In this document: positions 1 to 6,446 of the stretch, one piece after another | How the letters are laid out: every line of letters starts with the position of its first letter | Numbering within the stretch: position 1 is the stretch's first letter | Source: an uncultured Pseudomonadota bacterium | GTDB taxonomy: Bacteria > Pseudomonadota > Gammaproteobacteria > Burkholderiales > Usitatibacteraceae | NCBI GenBank assembly: GCA_946885905.1 | Contig: CAMPHL010000114.1 | Coordinates: 1 to 7,502, forward strand | DNA length: 7,502 nucleotides | Reading direction: 5' to 3' | Position numbers and translations under genes: made by a program | The notes under the pieces: generated by a model | Databases searched by the model: none | Told to the model about the DNA's origin: nothing | Seen by the model: only the letters and a program-made list of their open reading frames with translations

Positions 1-23
1 GCTACGCGAAGGAGCGGGCGTAG
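1..23 (+). CDS. 3' end of an upstream gene, possibly class I PHA synthase (phaC), partial
   Basis: One frame entering from the left edge reads Y-A-K-E-R-A and stops at a TAG (21-23). Class I PHA synthases commonly end in a short tail of the form G-x-Y-V-K-x-x-A, so this tail together with a phaB 38 nt downstream suggests the end of phaC. Only six residues are visible, so this is an inference from context and a very short match. It could also be chance sequence or another gene's end. The next 38 nt to phaB hold only the phaB ribosome binding site. Confidence 0.35.
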
Positions 24-50
24 CGGCATGCCGAAGAACAACATCGCAGC

Positions 51-56
51 AGGAGG
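51..56 (+). promoter_or_regulatory. Strong Shine-Dalgarno site for phaB
   Basis: AGGAGG followed by GAGACA-type purine-rich spacing places a near-perfect anti-16S match 5 nt before the ATG at 62. The phaB frame stays open back to the window edge, but it has no ATG, GTG or TTG in that stretch, so this site fixes the start at 62. Confidence 0.85.
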
Positions 57-61
57 AGACA

Positions 62-805
62 ATGGCTGAGAGAATCGCGCTGGTGACCGGCGGCATGGGC
101 GGGTTGGGCGAGGCGATCTGCATGAAGCTCGAGAAGATGGGCATCAAGGTCGTGGTCACCTATTCGCCCGGCAACACCAAGTACAAGGAGTGGCTGAAGG
201 AGATGGAAGGCCAGGGCCACAAGTTCCACGCCTATCCCTGCGACGTCTCGGATTTCGAGTCGTGCTCGAAGATGGTCCAGGCGGTGACGGGCGGGATCGG
301 CCCGATCGACATCCTCATCAACAACGCCGGCATCACGCGCGACATGACCTTCAGGAAGATGACCAAGGTCGACTGGGACGCGGTCATCAAGACCAACCTG
401 GACAGCGTCTTCAACGTGACCAAGCCGGTCTGCGACGGCATGGTCGAGCGCGGCTGGGGCCGCATCATCAACGTCTCGAGCGTGAACGGCCAGAAGGGCG
501 CCTTCGGCCAGACCAACTACTCGGCGGCCAAGGCCGGCATGCACGGCTTCACCAAGGCGCTCGCCTACGAGGTCGCAAGGAAGGGCGTGACCGTGAACAC
601 CATCTCGCCCGGCTACATCGGGACCAAGATGGTGCTCGCGATCCCGAAGGACGTGCTCGACTCCAAGATCCTGCCGCAGATCCCCATCGGGCGCCTGGGC
701 AAGCCCGAGGAGGTGGCGGGCCTGTGCGCCTACCTCGCCTCCGACGAGGCCGCGTTCCTGACCGGGGCCAACATCGCCATCAACGGCGGGCAGCACATGC
801 AATGA
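62..805 (+). CDS. phaB: Acetoacetyl-CoA reductase (PHB synthesis), copy 1
   Basis: A 247-residue short-chain dehydrogenase/reductase that reduces acetoacetyl-CoA to (R)-3-hydroxybutyryl-CoA, the monomer for PHB synthase, in the cytoplasm. The Rossmann glycine motif TGGMGGLG is at residues 9-16 and NNAG at 87-90. The catalytic set is Asn112, Ser140, Tyr153 and Lys157. The PhaB hallmarks AGITRD (89-94), FRKMT (97-101) and FGQTNYSAAKAG (148-159) are present, and the protein ends in the usual NGGxHM tail. Length matches the family (about 246). The loop after beta-strand 2 reads SPGNTKYKEW, where the Cupriavidus necator enzyme has an N-S-P-R-R stretch associated with NADPH 2'-phosphate binding; here only one basic residue (Lys40) aligns with the arginine pair. 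The gene probably follows phaC. Its TGA overlaps an ATG (802-804) that may be the original start of the next gene. A second, divergent copy lies at 6447-7196 on the other strand. Confidence 0.93.
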   Translation: MAERIALVTGGMGGLGEAICMKLEKMGIKVVVTYSPGNTKYKEWLKEMEGQGHKFHAYPCDVSDFESCSKMVQAVTGGIGPIDILINNAGITRDMTFRKMTKVDWDAVIKTNLDSVFNVTKPVCDGMVERGWGRIINVSSVNGQKGAFGQTNYSAAKAGMHGFTKALAYEVARKGVTVNTISPGYIGTKMVLAIPKDVLDSKILPQIPIGRLGKPEEVAGLCAYLASDEAAFLTGANIAINGGQHMQ

Positions 806-1576
806 TCCCGGGCGCACGCGGCCGCGCCCGACACGGTCTTCCTCGAGGAGCTCACCTGGACCGAGGTCCGCGAGGCGCTCGCGGCCGGCAAGACCACCAT
901 CATCCTGCCCACGGGCGGCACCGAGCAAAGCGGGCCACACCTGCCGCTCGGCAAGCACAACATCATCGTCCGCCACGCCGCCGAGCGCATCGCAAGGCGG
1001 CTGGGCAACGCGCTCGTGGCGCCGGTGATGGCCTACGTCCCCGAGGGTAGCCTCGATCCGCCCGAGGGGCACATGGCGTTTCCGGGCACCATCAGCCTTC
1101 CGCCCGAGCACTTCGCGAAAACGGTCGAATTCGCCGCGCGCAGCTTCAAGGTCAACGGATTCACGGACATCGTCTTCATCGGCGACAGCGGGCCGAATCA
1201 GGAGCCGATGGCCAGGGTCGCGAAGCAGCTCAACCGCGAGTGGGCCGCGACAGGCGTGCGCGCGCACTACATCTCCGGCTACTACACCGTGGGATACGCC
1301 CCGGGCGGCGGCTTTTCGAAGTGGCTCCAGGCGCAGGGCGAGACGGCGCGCGACATCGGCCGGCACGGCGGGATCGCCGACACGTCGCAACTCATGGCGA
1401 TCGACCCAGGCCTCGTCCGTGCGGACAAGGTCGAGCCTGGCATCAACTGGAAAGCGAGCGGCGTGTCGGGCAATCCCACCCGGGCGAGCGCCGCCTTCGG
1501 GCAACGCGGTCTCGAGATGAGGATCGAGGCCGCGGTCGCGCAGATCCGGGCCTCGATCGGTTCCGGCCGGCGCTGA
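806..1576 (+). pseudogene. Creatininase-family (amidohydrolase-like) protein lacking a start codon and signal peptide
   Basis: The frame directly after the phaB TGA, in phaB's own frame, encodes about 256 residues with clear similarity to the creatininase family. It begins SRAHAAAPDTVFLEELTW: AHA followed by AAPD resembles a signal peptidase cleavage site, and VFLEELTW is where mature members of this subfamily begin. The GGTEQSGPH segment is encoded at 914-940, then IGDSGPNQ, and HGGIADTSQLMAIDP near the C-terminus. No ATG, GTG or TTG occurs in frame until GTG at 1016, which would delete the first conserved segment. An ATG at 802-804 overlaps the phaB stop (ATGATCCCG) but lies one frame off. 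A simple reading is that a frame-shifting deletion, or a collapsed read region, removed the hydrophobic core of a signal peptide between that ATG and AHA. Canonical creatininase metal ligands are partly replaced, so the reaction is unknown. The rest of the frame is intact, so a sequence error is as likely as a true pseudogene. Confidence 0.7.
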
Positions 1577-1609
1577 GGGGCGGCACTGGCGGCATAATGG
1601 CGCTGCCCC
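1577..1609 (+). other. GC-rich inverted repeat after the creatininase stop
   Basis: GGGGCGGC (1577-1584) can pair with GCTGCCCC (1602-1609), giving eight RNA pairs including one G-U, around a 17-nt loop. It begins immediately after the TGA at 1574-1576. No T-tract follows (CGCCAACC comes next), so it is not a standard intrinsic terminator. It could be a transcript-processing or stabilising hairpin between the creatininase frame and the transporter genes. Confidence 0.35.
1593..1598 (+). promoter_or_regulatory. Possible -10 element for the transporter operon
   Basis: CATAAT matches the sigma-70 consensus TATAAT at five of six positions and is one of few AT-rich hexamers in this GC-rich region. 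It lies 31 nt before the ATG at 1630, in the only gap upstream of the transporter genes. No good -35 hexamer is visible 16-18 nt upstream, where the sequence is the 3' end of the creatininase frame, so the assignment is weak. Confidence 0.3.
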
Positions 1610-1629
1610 GCCAACCACACGGAAAACCC

Positions 1630-2610
1630 ATGACCCGAATCCGCCTCGCAGCGCTCGCCCTTTCCTGCGCCGCCACGTTCGCCGCCTTCGCCGCCGCCGC
1701 CGGCGAGGTCGTGCTCTATTCGTCCAACACGGTCGACGCGATCAACGCGGTGACGGAGGACTTCCAGAAGAAGCATCCCGACATCAAGGTCACCGCGGTG
1801 CGCGGCAGCACCGGCGCGATGATGCAGCGGATCAAGGCGGAGGCGGGCGCGCCCAAGGCCGACATCTTCTGGTCCGGCGGCTTCTCGGTCCTGCGCCTCT
1901 ACAAGGACTACTTCGAGCCGTACAAGTCGTCGCAGACCGCCGGCGTGCAGGCCGGATACAAGGACCCGAACGGCGCCTGGAGCGGCACCAACGCGCACGT
2001 GATGGTGATCATGGTGAACAAGCGCGCGCTCAAGGGCGACCCCATGCCGAAGACGTGGTCGGACCTGGCGCACCCGCGCTGGAAGGATCGCCTGGTCGTG
2101 AGCGACCCGGAGAAGACCAGCTCCTCGCTCGCCACGCTCTGGGGCATCGAGCAAGCGCTCGGCAAGGAGCCGCTCAAGGGGATCGCGAAGAACGCCACCG
2201 TCACCAGCACCGCGTCGCAGGTGTTCGACGGCGTGGCCAAGGGCGAATTCGCGGTGGGCCTCACGATGGAATACGCCGCGCAGGAGTACGTCTCCGGCGG
2301 CAACAAGGACGTGGAGGTGATCTATCCCACCGAGGGCACGTTCGTAGCGCCCGAGGGCATGGCGCTCGTGAAGGGCGGGCCCAATCCCGGCGACGCGAAG
2401 AAGTTCTACGATTACCTCGCCTCGCGGCAGGCCCAGGAGATGCTGGTGAAGAAGTTCTTCCGCCGTCCGATCCGCGACGACGTCGATACCACGAAGGTCG
2501 GCCTGCCGGCGACCACCTCCTTCAAGCTCTCGCAGACCGACGACCAGAAGCTCTCGGCCGGCCAGCCCGCGTTCATCGCTTCCTGGAAGGAGATGGTCGC
2601 GGCGAAGTAG
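1630..2610 (+). CDS. ABC transporter periplasmic substrate-binding protein (Fe/phosphonate/thiamine type)
   Basis: A 326-residue extracellular solute-binding protein that would capture a ligand in the periplasm and deliver it to the permease encoded downstream. Residues 1-24 form a Sec signal peptide: a basic start (MTRIR), a hydrophobic Leu/Ala core and an alanine-rich cleavage region before GEVVLYSS. Cys13 is not in a convincing lipobox, so the protein is probably soluble. The mature part has the FbpA/PhnS-like layout: a VVLYSS first strand, then VRGSTGAMMQRIKAE and ADIFWSGG. The adjacent double-Tyr iron ligand of FbpA is not evident (the corresponding area reads EYAAQEYV), so iron is not supported. 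The start at 1630 is chosen because the signal peptide begins there and GGAA (1621-1624) is a weak ribosome binding site; the upstream extension has no signal-peptide character. The ATPase gene starts 4 nt after its stop. Confidence 0.88.
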   Translation: MTRIRLAALALSCAATFAAFAAAAGEVVLYSSNTVDAINAVTEDFQKKHPDIKVTAVRGSTGAMMQRIKAEAGAPKADIFWSGGFSVLRLYKDYFEPYKSSQTAGVQAGYKDPNGAWSGTNAHVMVIMVNKRALKGDPMPKTWSDLAHPRWKDRLVVSDPEKTSSSLATLWGIEQALGKEPLKGIAKNATVTSTASQVFDGVAKGEFAVGLTMEYAAQEYVSGGNKDVEVIYPTEGTFVAPEGMALVKGGPNPGDAKKFYDYLASRQAQEMLVKKFFRRPIRDDVDTTKVGLPATTSFKLSQTDDQKLSAGQPAFIASWKEMVAAK

Positions 2611-2614
2611 CGCC

Positions 2615-3580
2615 ATGCAGATCCGTTTCGAGCGCGTCACCCAGCGCTACGACGGGCAGCCGCTCTTCACCGACCTCGACCTCGAGATTCCCTCGGGGCG
2701 GTTGTTCACGCTCCTGGGCCCGTCGGGCTGCGGGAAGACCACGCTCCTGCGAATGCTCGCCGGGTTCGTGGTGCCCGACTCCGGGCGCGTGTGGTTCGGC
2801 GAGCGCGACGTCACCGCCCTCGCGGTCCACAAGCGCGTCGTGGGGATGGTGTTCCAGGACTACGCGCTCTTCCCGGACCGCTCGGCGCTCGCCAACGTCA
2901 TGTACGGGCTGGATGCCCGCGGAGTCCCGGCGGCGCAGGCGAGGCGGCGCGCGATGGCGATGCTCGAGCGCGTGGGACTGCGCGACCTCGCCGAGCGCCC
3001 GCCCGCCAAGCTCTCGGGCGGACAGCGCCAGCGCGTCGCGATGGCCCGCGCGCTCGTGATCGACCCGCAGCTGCTGCTCCTGGACGAGCCGCTGGCGGCC
3101 CTGGACGTGAAGCTGCGGGTGGAGCTGCGCGCGATGGTGCGCGAGCTGCAGCTCGAGTCGAAGGTCACGACGGTCTTCGTGACCCACGACCAGGAGGAGG
3201 CGCTCGCGCTCTCGGACATCGTCGCGGTGATGGACCGCGGCAGGATCGTGCAGATGGGGCCGCCCACCGAGATCTACGCGAAGCCGGTGAACGGGTATGC
3301 GGCGGATTTCCTCGGCAGCGCGAACCTCCTGCCCGCCGGCGAAGGCAAGTCCCGTGTGGTGCGGCGCGAGGAAGTCGCGATCTCCCCCTCGCTCGGTGCC
3401 GGGCAGGGGGGGCTGGCCGGCGTCGTCGAGCACGTGGAGTTTCGCGGCCCCGTTGTCGGCTACCGCATCCGCACGTCCCTCGGCGTGATCCACGCCGACG
3501 TCTGGGGCCCCGGGCGCATGCACGAGCGCGGGGAAGAGGTGATCGTGCGGATGCCGGCCGACGCGCGGATCGTCGAGTGA
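2615..3580 (+). CDS. ABC transporter ATP-binding protein
   Basis: A 321-residue ATPase subunit that would energise the importer from the cytoplasmic face. All nucleotide-binding motifs are intact: Walker A GPSGCGKTT (35-43), Q-loop Gln81 in VFQDYALFP, signature LSGGQRQR (133-140), Walker B LLLLDEP (153-159), D-loop around Leu163-Asp164 and switch His191 in VTHDQEEA. Residues from about 250 to the end form a TOBE-like beta domain, as in the PotA/FbpC/CysA class of importer ATPases. The start ATG lies 4 nt after the binding-protein stop. The AAGGAG at 2587-2592 is too far upstream to be a normal ribosome binding site, so translational coupling is likely. Its TGA overlaps the permease GTG start (GTGA, 3577-3580). 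Motifs give the class firmly, but not the substrate. Confidence 0.93.
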   Translation: MQIRFERVTQRYDGQPLFTDLDLEIPSGRLFTLLGPSGCGKTTLLRMLAGFVVPDSGRVWFGERDVTALAVHKRVVGMVFQDYALFPDRSALANVMYGLDARGVPAAQARRRAMAMLERVGLRDLAERPPAKLSGGQRQRVAMARALVIDPQLLLLDEPLAALDVKLRVELRAMVRELQLESKVTTVFVTHDQEEALALSDIVAVMDRGRIVQMGPPTEIYAKPVNGYAADFLGSANLLPAGEGKSRVVRREEVAISPSLGAGQGGLAGVVEHVEFRGPVVGYRIRTSLGVIHADVWGPGRMHERGEEVIVRMPADARIVE

Positions 3581-5220
3581 GGCGCGATCCGGGCTGGACG
3601 ATGGTCATGGTCGCGGGCTTCGCGATCCTCGCGCTCTTCCTGGTGTGGCCGCTCGTCACCACCTTCGCGTACAGCTTCCGCGGCCCCGACGGCAGCTACG
3701 GCCTGTCGGGATACGCCGCGTTCTTCAACAGCCGGCCGTACCGCGACTCGCTCTGGAATACGCTCATCCTCGGCGGGGCCGTCACCGCGACCTCGATGGT
3801 GGTCGGCGGCGCGCTCGCGATCCTGGTCGCGCGCTGCCGCTTTCCGTTCGCGGGCTGGGTCGCGGCGCTTCCGCTGGTCACGCTCGTCATTCCCGACGTG
3901 GTCGTGGCCGCCGCGTGGACGCTGATCCTCGGCCAGCAGGGCATCGTGAACTCATGGATTTCCTCCACGGGCCTGCAAGTAGGCTCGCTCTATTCGTGGT
4001 GGGGCCTCGTCTTCGTGATGACGCTGAACAGCTACGTCTATGCCTTCGTGATGATCCTGGTGGGCCTCAAGGCCGTGGACCGCAACCTCGAGGAGGCGGC
4101 GATGAGCCTGGGCCGGCCGCTGCCGCGGGTGCTCACGGGCGTGACCTTGCCGCTCATCCTTCCGTCCATCTTCGGCGCCGCGGTCGTGGTGTTCACCCAC
4201 GTGATCGGCAGCTTCGGCATCCCCGCGATCCTGGGCGCGCGCATGCCGGTGCTCGCCGTGAAGGCGTACAACGAGTTCGTGAGCGAGCTGGGCGGCAACC
4301 CGCAGATGCAGACCACGATGGCCACGATGCTCGTGATCCTCGGCGTGGCGATGCTCGCGGTGCAGAAGCTCTTCGTCGAGCGCGGGCAGTACCAGATGGA
4401 ATCGGGGCGAGCGCCGCCCCAGGTCCCGATCCGCGGCCTGGCGGGGACGCTGGCCGCGGCCGCGGTGGTCGTGGTCGTCGTGCTGTCGCTCGCCCCCGCC
4501 GTGGTCGCGGTCGTCACCGCCTTCACGCCGGCGAAGGGGCCGGTGGTGCATTACGGCGGATTCACGCTCGACCACATGAGCTCCGCGCTCACGCGCGCGG
4601 CCATTCCGCTGCGCAACTCGCTCGGGCTCGCAGCCGTGGCCACGGTCGCGGGCGTGGTCTTCTCGGTCGCCGCCGCCTACCTCGTCGTGAAACGCCGCTC
4701 GGCCGCGACCGCGACGCTGGACGTCCTGGTGATGCTTCCCCTCACCATCGCGGGCACGGTCCTCGGCATCGCGCTGGTGAACACCTTCAATACCGGTTGG
4801 CTCGTGCTCACGGGCACGTGGATCATCATGGCGCTCGCCTACTTCCTGCGCCGCATCCCCAACAGCGTCCGCGCGGCCGTGGGCCCGCTGCACAACGTGC
4901 GCGACTCGATCGAGGAGGCGTCGGTGAGCCTGGGAGTGCCGCCGCTGCGAAGCTTCTTCAAGGTCGTGCTGCCCCTCATCGGCCCGGCGGTCATCGCGGC
5001 CGCGGTGCTGATGTGGGTCACCTCGCTCTCCGAGCTCTCGGCCACCATCGTCCTCTACTACGGGGGCATGAGCACCATGCCGATCCAGATCTTCCAGCAG
5101 CTCGACAGCGGGCGCCTGGCGCCCGCGAGCGCCTACAGCGTGATCCTCATGCTGGCGATTTTCCTGCCCCTCGCGATCGCGCGGTGGGCCTTCAACGTGA
5201 AAGTGGATGCCATCCAATGA
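3577..5220 (+). CDS. ABC transporter permease, fused double-length (FbpB/PhnU-like)
   Basis: A 547-residue inner-membrane permease built from two tandem binding-protein-dependent transport domains, so one chain supplies both halves of the channel. About twelve hydrophobic segments can be counted, six per half; the first is MVMVAGFAILALFLVWPLV and the seventh is an Ala/Val-rich stretch encoded near 4440-4520. Each half carries an EAA coupling loop that docks on the ATPase: EEAAMSLG at residues 172-179 and EEASVSLG at 446-453, each followed by a run ending LPLI. The GTG at 3577 is chosen because it overlaps the ATPase stop (GTGA) and gives a short MRRDPGWT lead before the first helix; ATG at 3601 would clip only eight residues. 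Double permeases of this size occur in Fe(III) and putative 2-aminoethylphosphonate systems. The stop overlaps the next gene's ATG (ATGA). Confidence 0.9.
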   Translation: MRRDPGWTMVMVAGFAILALFLVWPLVTTFAYSFRGPDGSYGLSGYAAFFNSRPYRDSLWNTLILGGAVTATSMVVGGALAILVARCRFPFAGWVAALPLVTLVIPDVVVAAAWTLILGQQGIVNSWISSTGLQVGSLYSWWGLVFVMTLNSYVYAFVMILVGLKAVDRNLEEAAMSLGRPLPRVLTGVTLPLILPSIFGAAVVVFTHVIGSFGIPAILGARMPVLAVKAYNEFVSELGGNPQMQTTMATMLVILGVAMLAVQKLFVERGQYQMESGRAPPQVPIRGLAGTLAAAAVVVVVVLSLAPAVVAVVTAFTPAKGPVVHYGGFTLDHMSSALTRAAIPLRNSLGLAAVATVAGVVFSVAAAYLVVKRRSAATATLDVLVMLPLTIAGTVLGIALVNTFNTGWLVLTGTWIIMALAYFLRRIPNSVRAAVGPLHNVRDSIEEASVSLGVPPLRSFFKVVLPLIGPAVIAAAVLMWVTSLSELSATIVLYYGGMSTMPIQIFQQLDSGRLAPASAYSVILMLAIFLPLAIARWAFNVKVDAIQ

Positions 5221-6422
5221 CCAGGATCCTCGCCCGGCGTGTTTCCCAGGTGAAGCCCCCGATGACACGCGCGATGACCAGCCTCGGCAACGAGCTGGCG
5301 CGCGCGGGCCGCTCGATCATGTCGCTCGCGCAGGGCGAGCCCGATTTCGACACGCCCGTGCACGTGCGCGAGGCGGGCAAGGCGGCGATCGATGCGGGCA
5401 AGACGCGCTACACGGACATCCCGGGCAGCCGCGAGCTCACCGCAGCGATCATCCGCAAGTTCGCGCGCGACAACGGGCTCGTCTTCCAGCCGAACGAGAT
5501 CACCATCGGCGTGGGCTCCAAGCAGGTGCTCTACAACGCGCTGCAGGCCACGGTCGACCCCGGCGACGAGGTGCTCGTCGCGGTCCCGGCGTGGGTTTCG
5601 TACATGGAGATGGTTCGCATGGCCGATGGCGTGCCGGTGACGTTGCCCGCGACCGCGGCCACCGGCTTCAAGATCACGCCCGCGCAGCTCGAGGCCGCGA
5701 TCACGCCGCGCTCGCGCTGGCTGATGCTCAACTCCCCGAGCAACCCGAGCGGCGCCGAATACTCGGCGGCCGAGCTCGCCGCCCTGGGCGAGGTGCTGCT
5801 GCGCCAGCCGCACGTCTGGATGATGTCCGACGACATCTACGAGAAGATCCGCTATACCGACGGGGCCTTCGCGACGATGGCGAAGGTCGTCCCGGAGCTG
5901 GCCTCGCGCTGCCTCACCATCAACGGCATCTCCAAGGCCTTCGCGATGACGGGCTGGCGCTGCGGCTACGCGGCCGGCCCCACGGAGCTCATCCGCGGCA
6001 TGAACCTGGTGCAGGGCACGTCGGTCTCGCACACGAGCTCGGTCACGCAGGCGGCTGCGATCGCGGCGCTGGACGGCCCGATGGATTTCCTCGCCCCTTT
6101 CGTCGCCGCCTACCGCCGCCGCCGTGATCTCGTGGTGGCAGCGCTGCGCGAGATCCAAGGCGTGCGGTGCACGGTTCCCGACGGCGCGTTCTACGCCTTC
6201 CCGAGCTGCGAAGGACTCCTCGGGAAGCGCGCGCCGAATGGCAAGGTCATCGCGACCGACCTGGAGCTCTGCATGTATTTCCTCGAGGAGGCCGGCGTCG
6301 CCCTGGTCCCGGGGAGCGCTTTCGAGCTGGCCGGGCACTTCCGCATCTCGTATGCGGCCGCGGACGCTACGCTGGAGGAGGGCATGAAGCGGCTGAAGGC
6401 AGCTTGCGCGGCGTTGCAGTAA
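5217..6422 (+). CDS. PLP-dependent class I/II aminotransferase (AspC-like)
   Basis: A 401-residue cytoplasmic fold-type I aminotransferase that moves an amino group between an amino acid (or amine) and a 2-oxo acid. Visible motifs are QGEPDFDTP (39-47), NSPSNPSG with Asn176, SDDIY with Asp205 (PLP ring nitrogen) and Tyr208, the Schiff-base lysine Lys240 in SKAFAMTGWR, and Arg376 in HFRISYA, which binds the substrate alpha-carboxylate. The layout and length match the bacterial aspartate aminotransferase Ib (I-gamma) group, but donor specificity cannot be read. It is not a class V PhnW-type 2-aminoethylphosphonate transaminase. Its ATG overlaps the permease stop (ATGA, 5217-5220), so it is co-translated with the transporter. 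That implies a functional link, perhaps transamination of the imported compound; a general amino-acid enzyme that merely sits in the operon is also possible. Confidence 0.9.
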   Translation: MTRILARRVSQVKPPMTRAMTSLGNELARAGRSIMSLAQGEPDFDTPVHVREAGKAAIDAGKTRYTDIPGSRELTAAIIRKFARDNGLVFQPNEITIGVGSKQVLYNALQATVDPGDEVLVAVPAWVSYMEMVRMADGVPVTLPATAATGFKITPAQLEAAITPRSRWLMLNSPSNPSGAEYSAAELAALGEVLLRQPHVWMMSDDIYEKIRYTDGAFATMAKVVPELASRCLTINGISKAFAMTGWRCGYAAGPTELIRGMNLVQGTSVSHTSSVTQAAAIAALDGPMDFLAPFVAAYRRRRDLVVAALREIQGVRCTVPDGAFYAFPSCEGLLGKRAPNGKVIATDLELCMYFLEEAGVALVPGSAFELAGHFRISYAAADATLEEGMKRLKAACAALQ

Positions 6423-6424
6423 CT

Positions 6425-6441
6425 CTCTCCCAGGAGGAGAG
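6425..6441. terminator. Weak candidate bidirectional terminator hairpin between convergent genes
   Basis: CTCTCC (6425-6430) pairs with GGAGAG (6436-6441) around a 5-nt loop, in the 24-nt gap between the aminotransferase stop and the phaB stop on the other strand. The stem is only 6 bp and neither side has a real T-run, so intrinsic termination would be weak. Location between converging genes is the main support. Confidence 0.3.
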
Positions 6442-6446
6442 CACTT

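Noticed and set aside
190..1050. A plus-strand frame crossing the phaB end that contains the ATG at 802
   Set aside because: It is a shadow of phaB with Arg/His-rich low-complexity translation. Only the ATG at 802 matters, as a possible original start of the creatininase gene.
2..1618. A 538-codon open frame on the minus strand opposite phaB and the creatininase frame
   Set aside because: It is antisense to clearly conserved genes, and its translation is rich in Arg, Asp, Leu and His with no recognisable domain, as expected from GC-rich shadow frames.
2791..3576. Extension of the permease frame back into the ATPase gene, suggesting a fusion
   Set aside because: The extension is low-complexity shadow translation of the ATPase. 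The GTG at 3577 in a GTGA overlap gives a normal permease N-terminus.
3645..5216. Long extension of the aminotransferase frame back through the permease gene
   Set aside because: The extension is the shifted translation of the permease. Conserved aminotransferase sequence and the ATGA overlap place the start at 5217.
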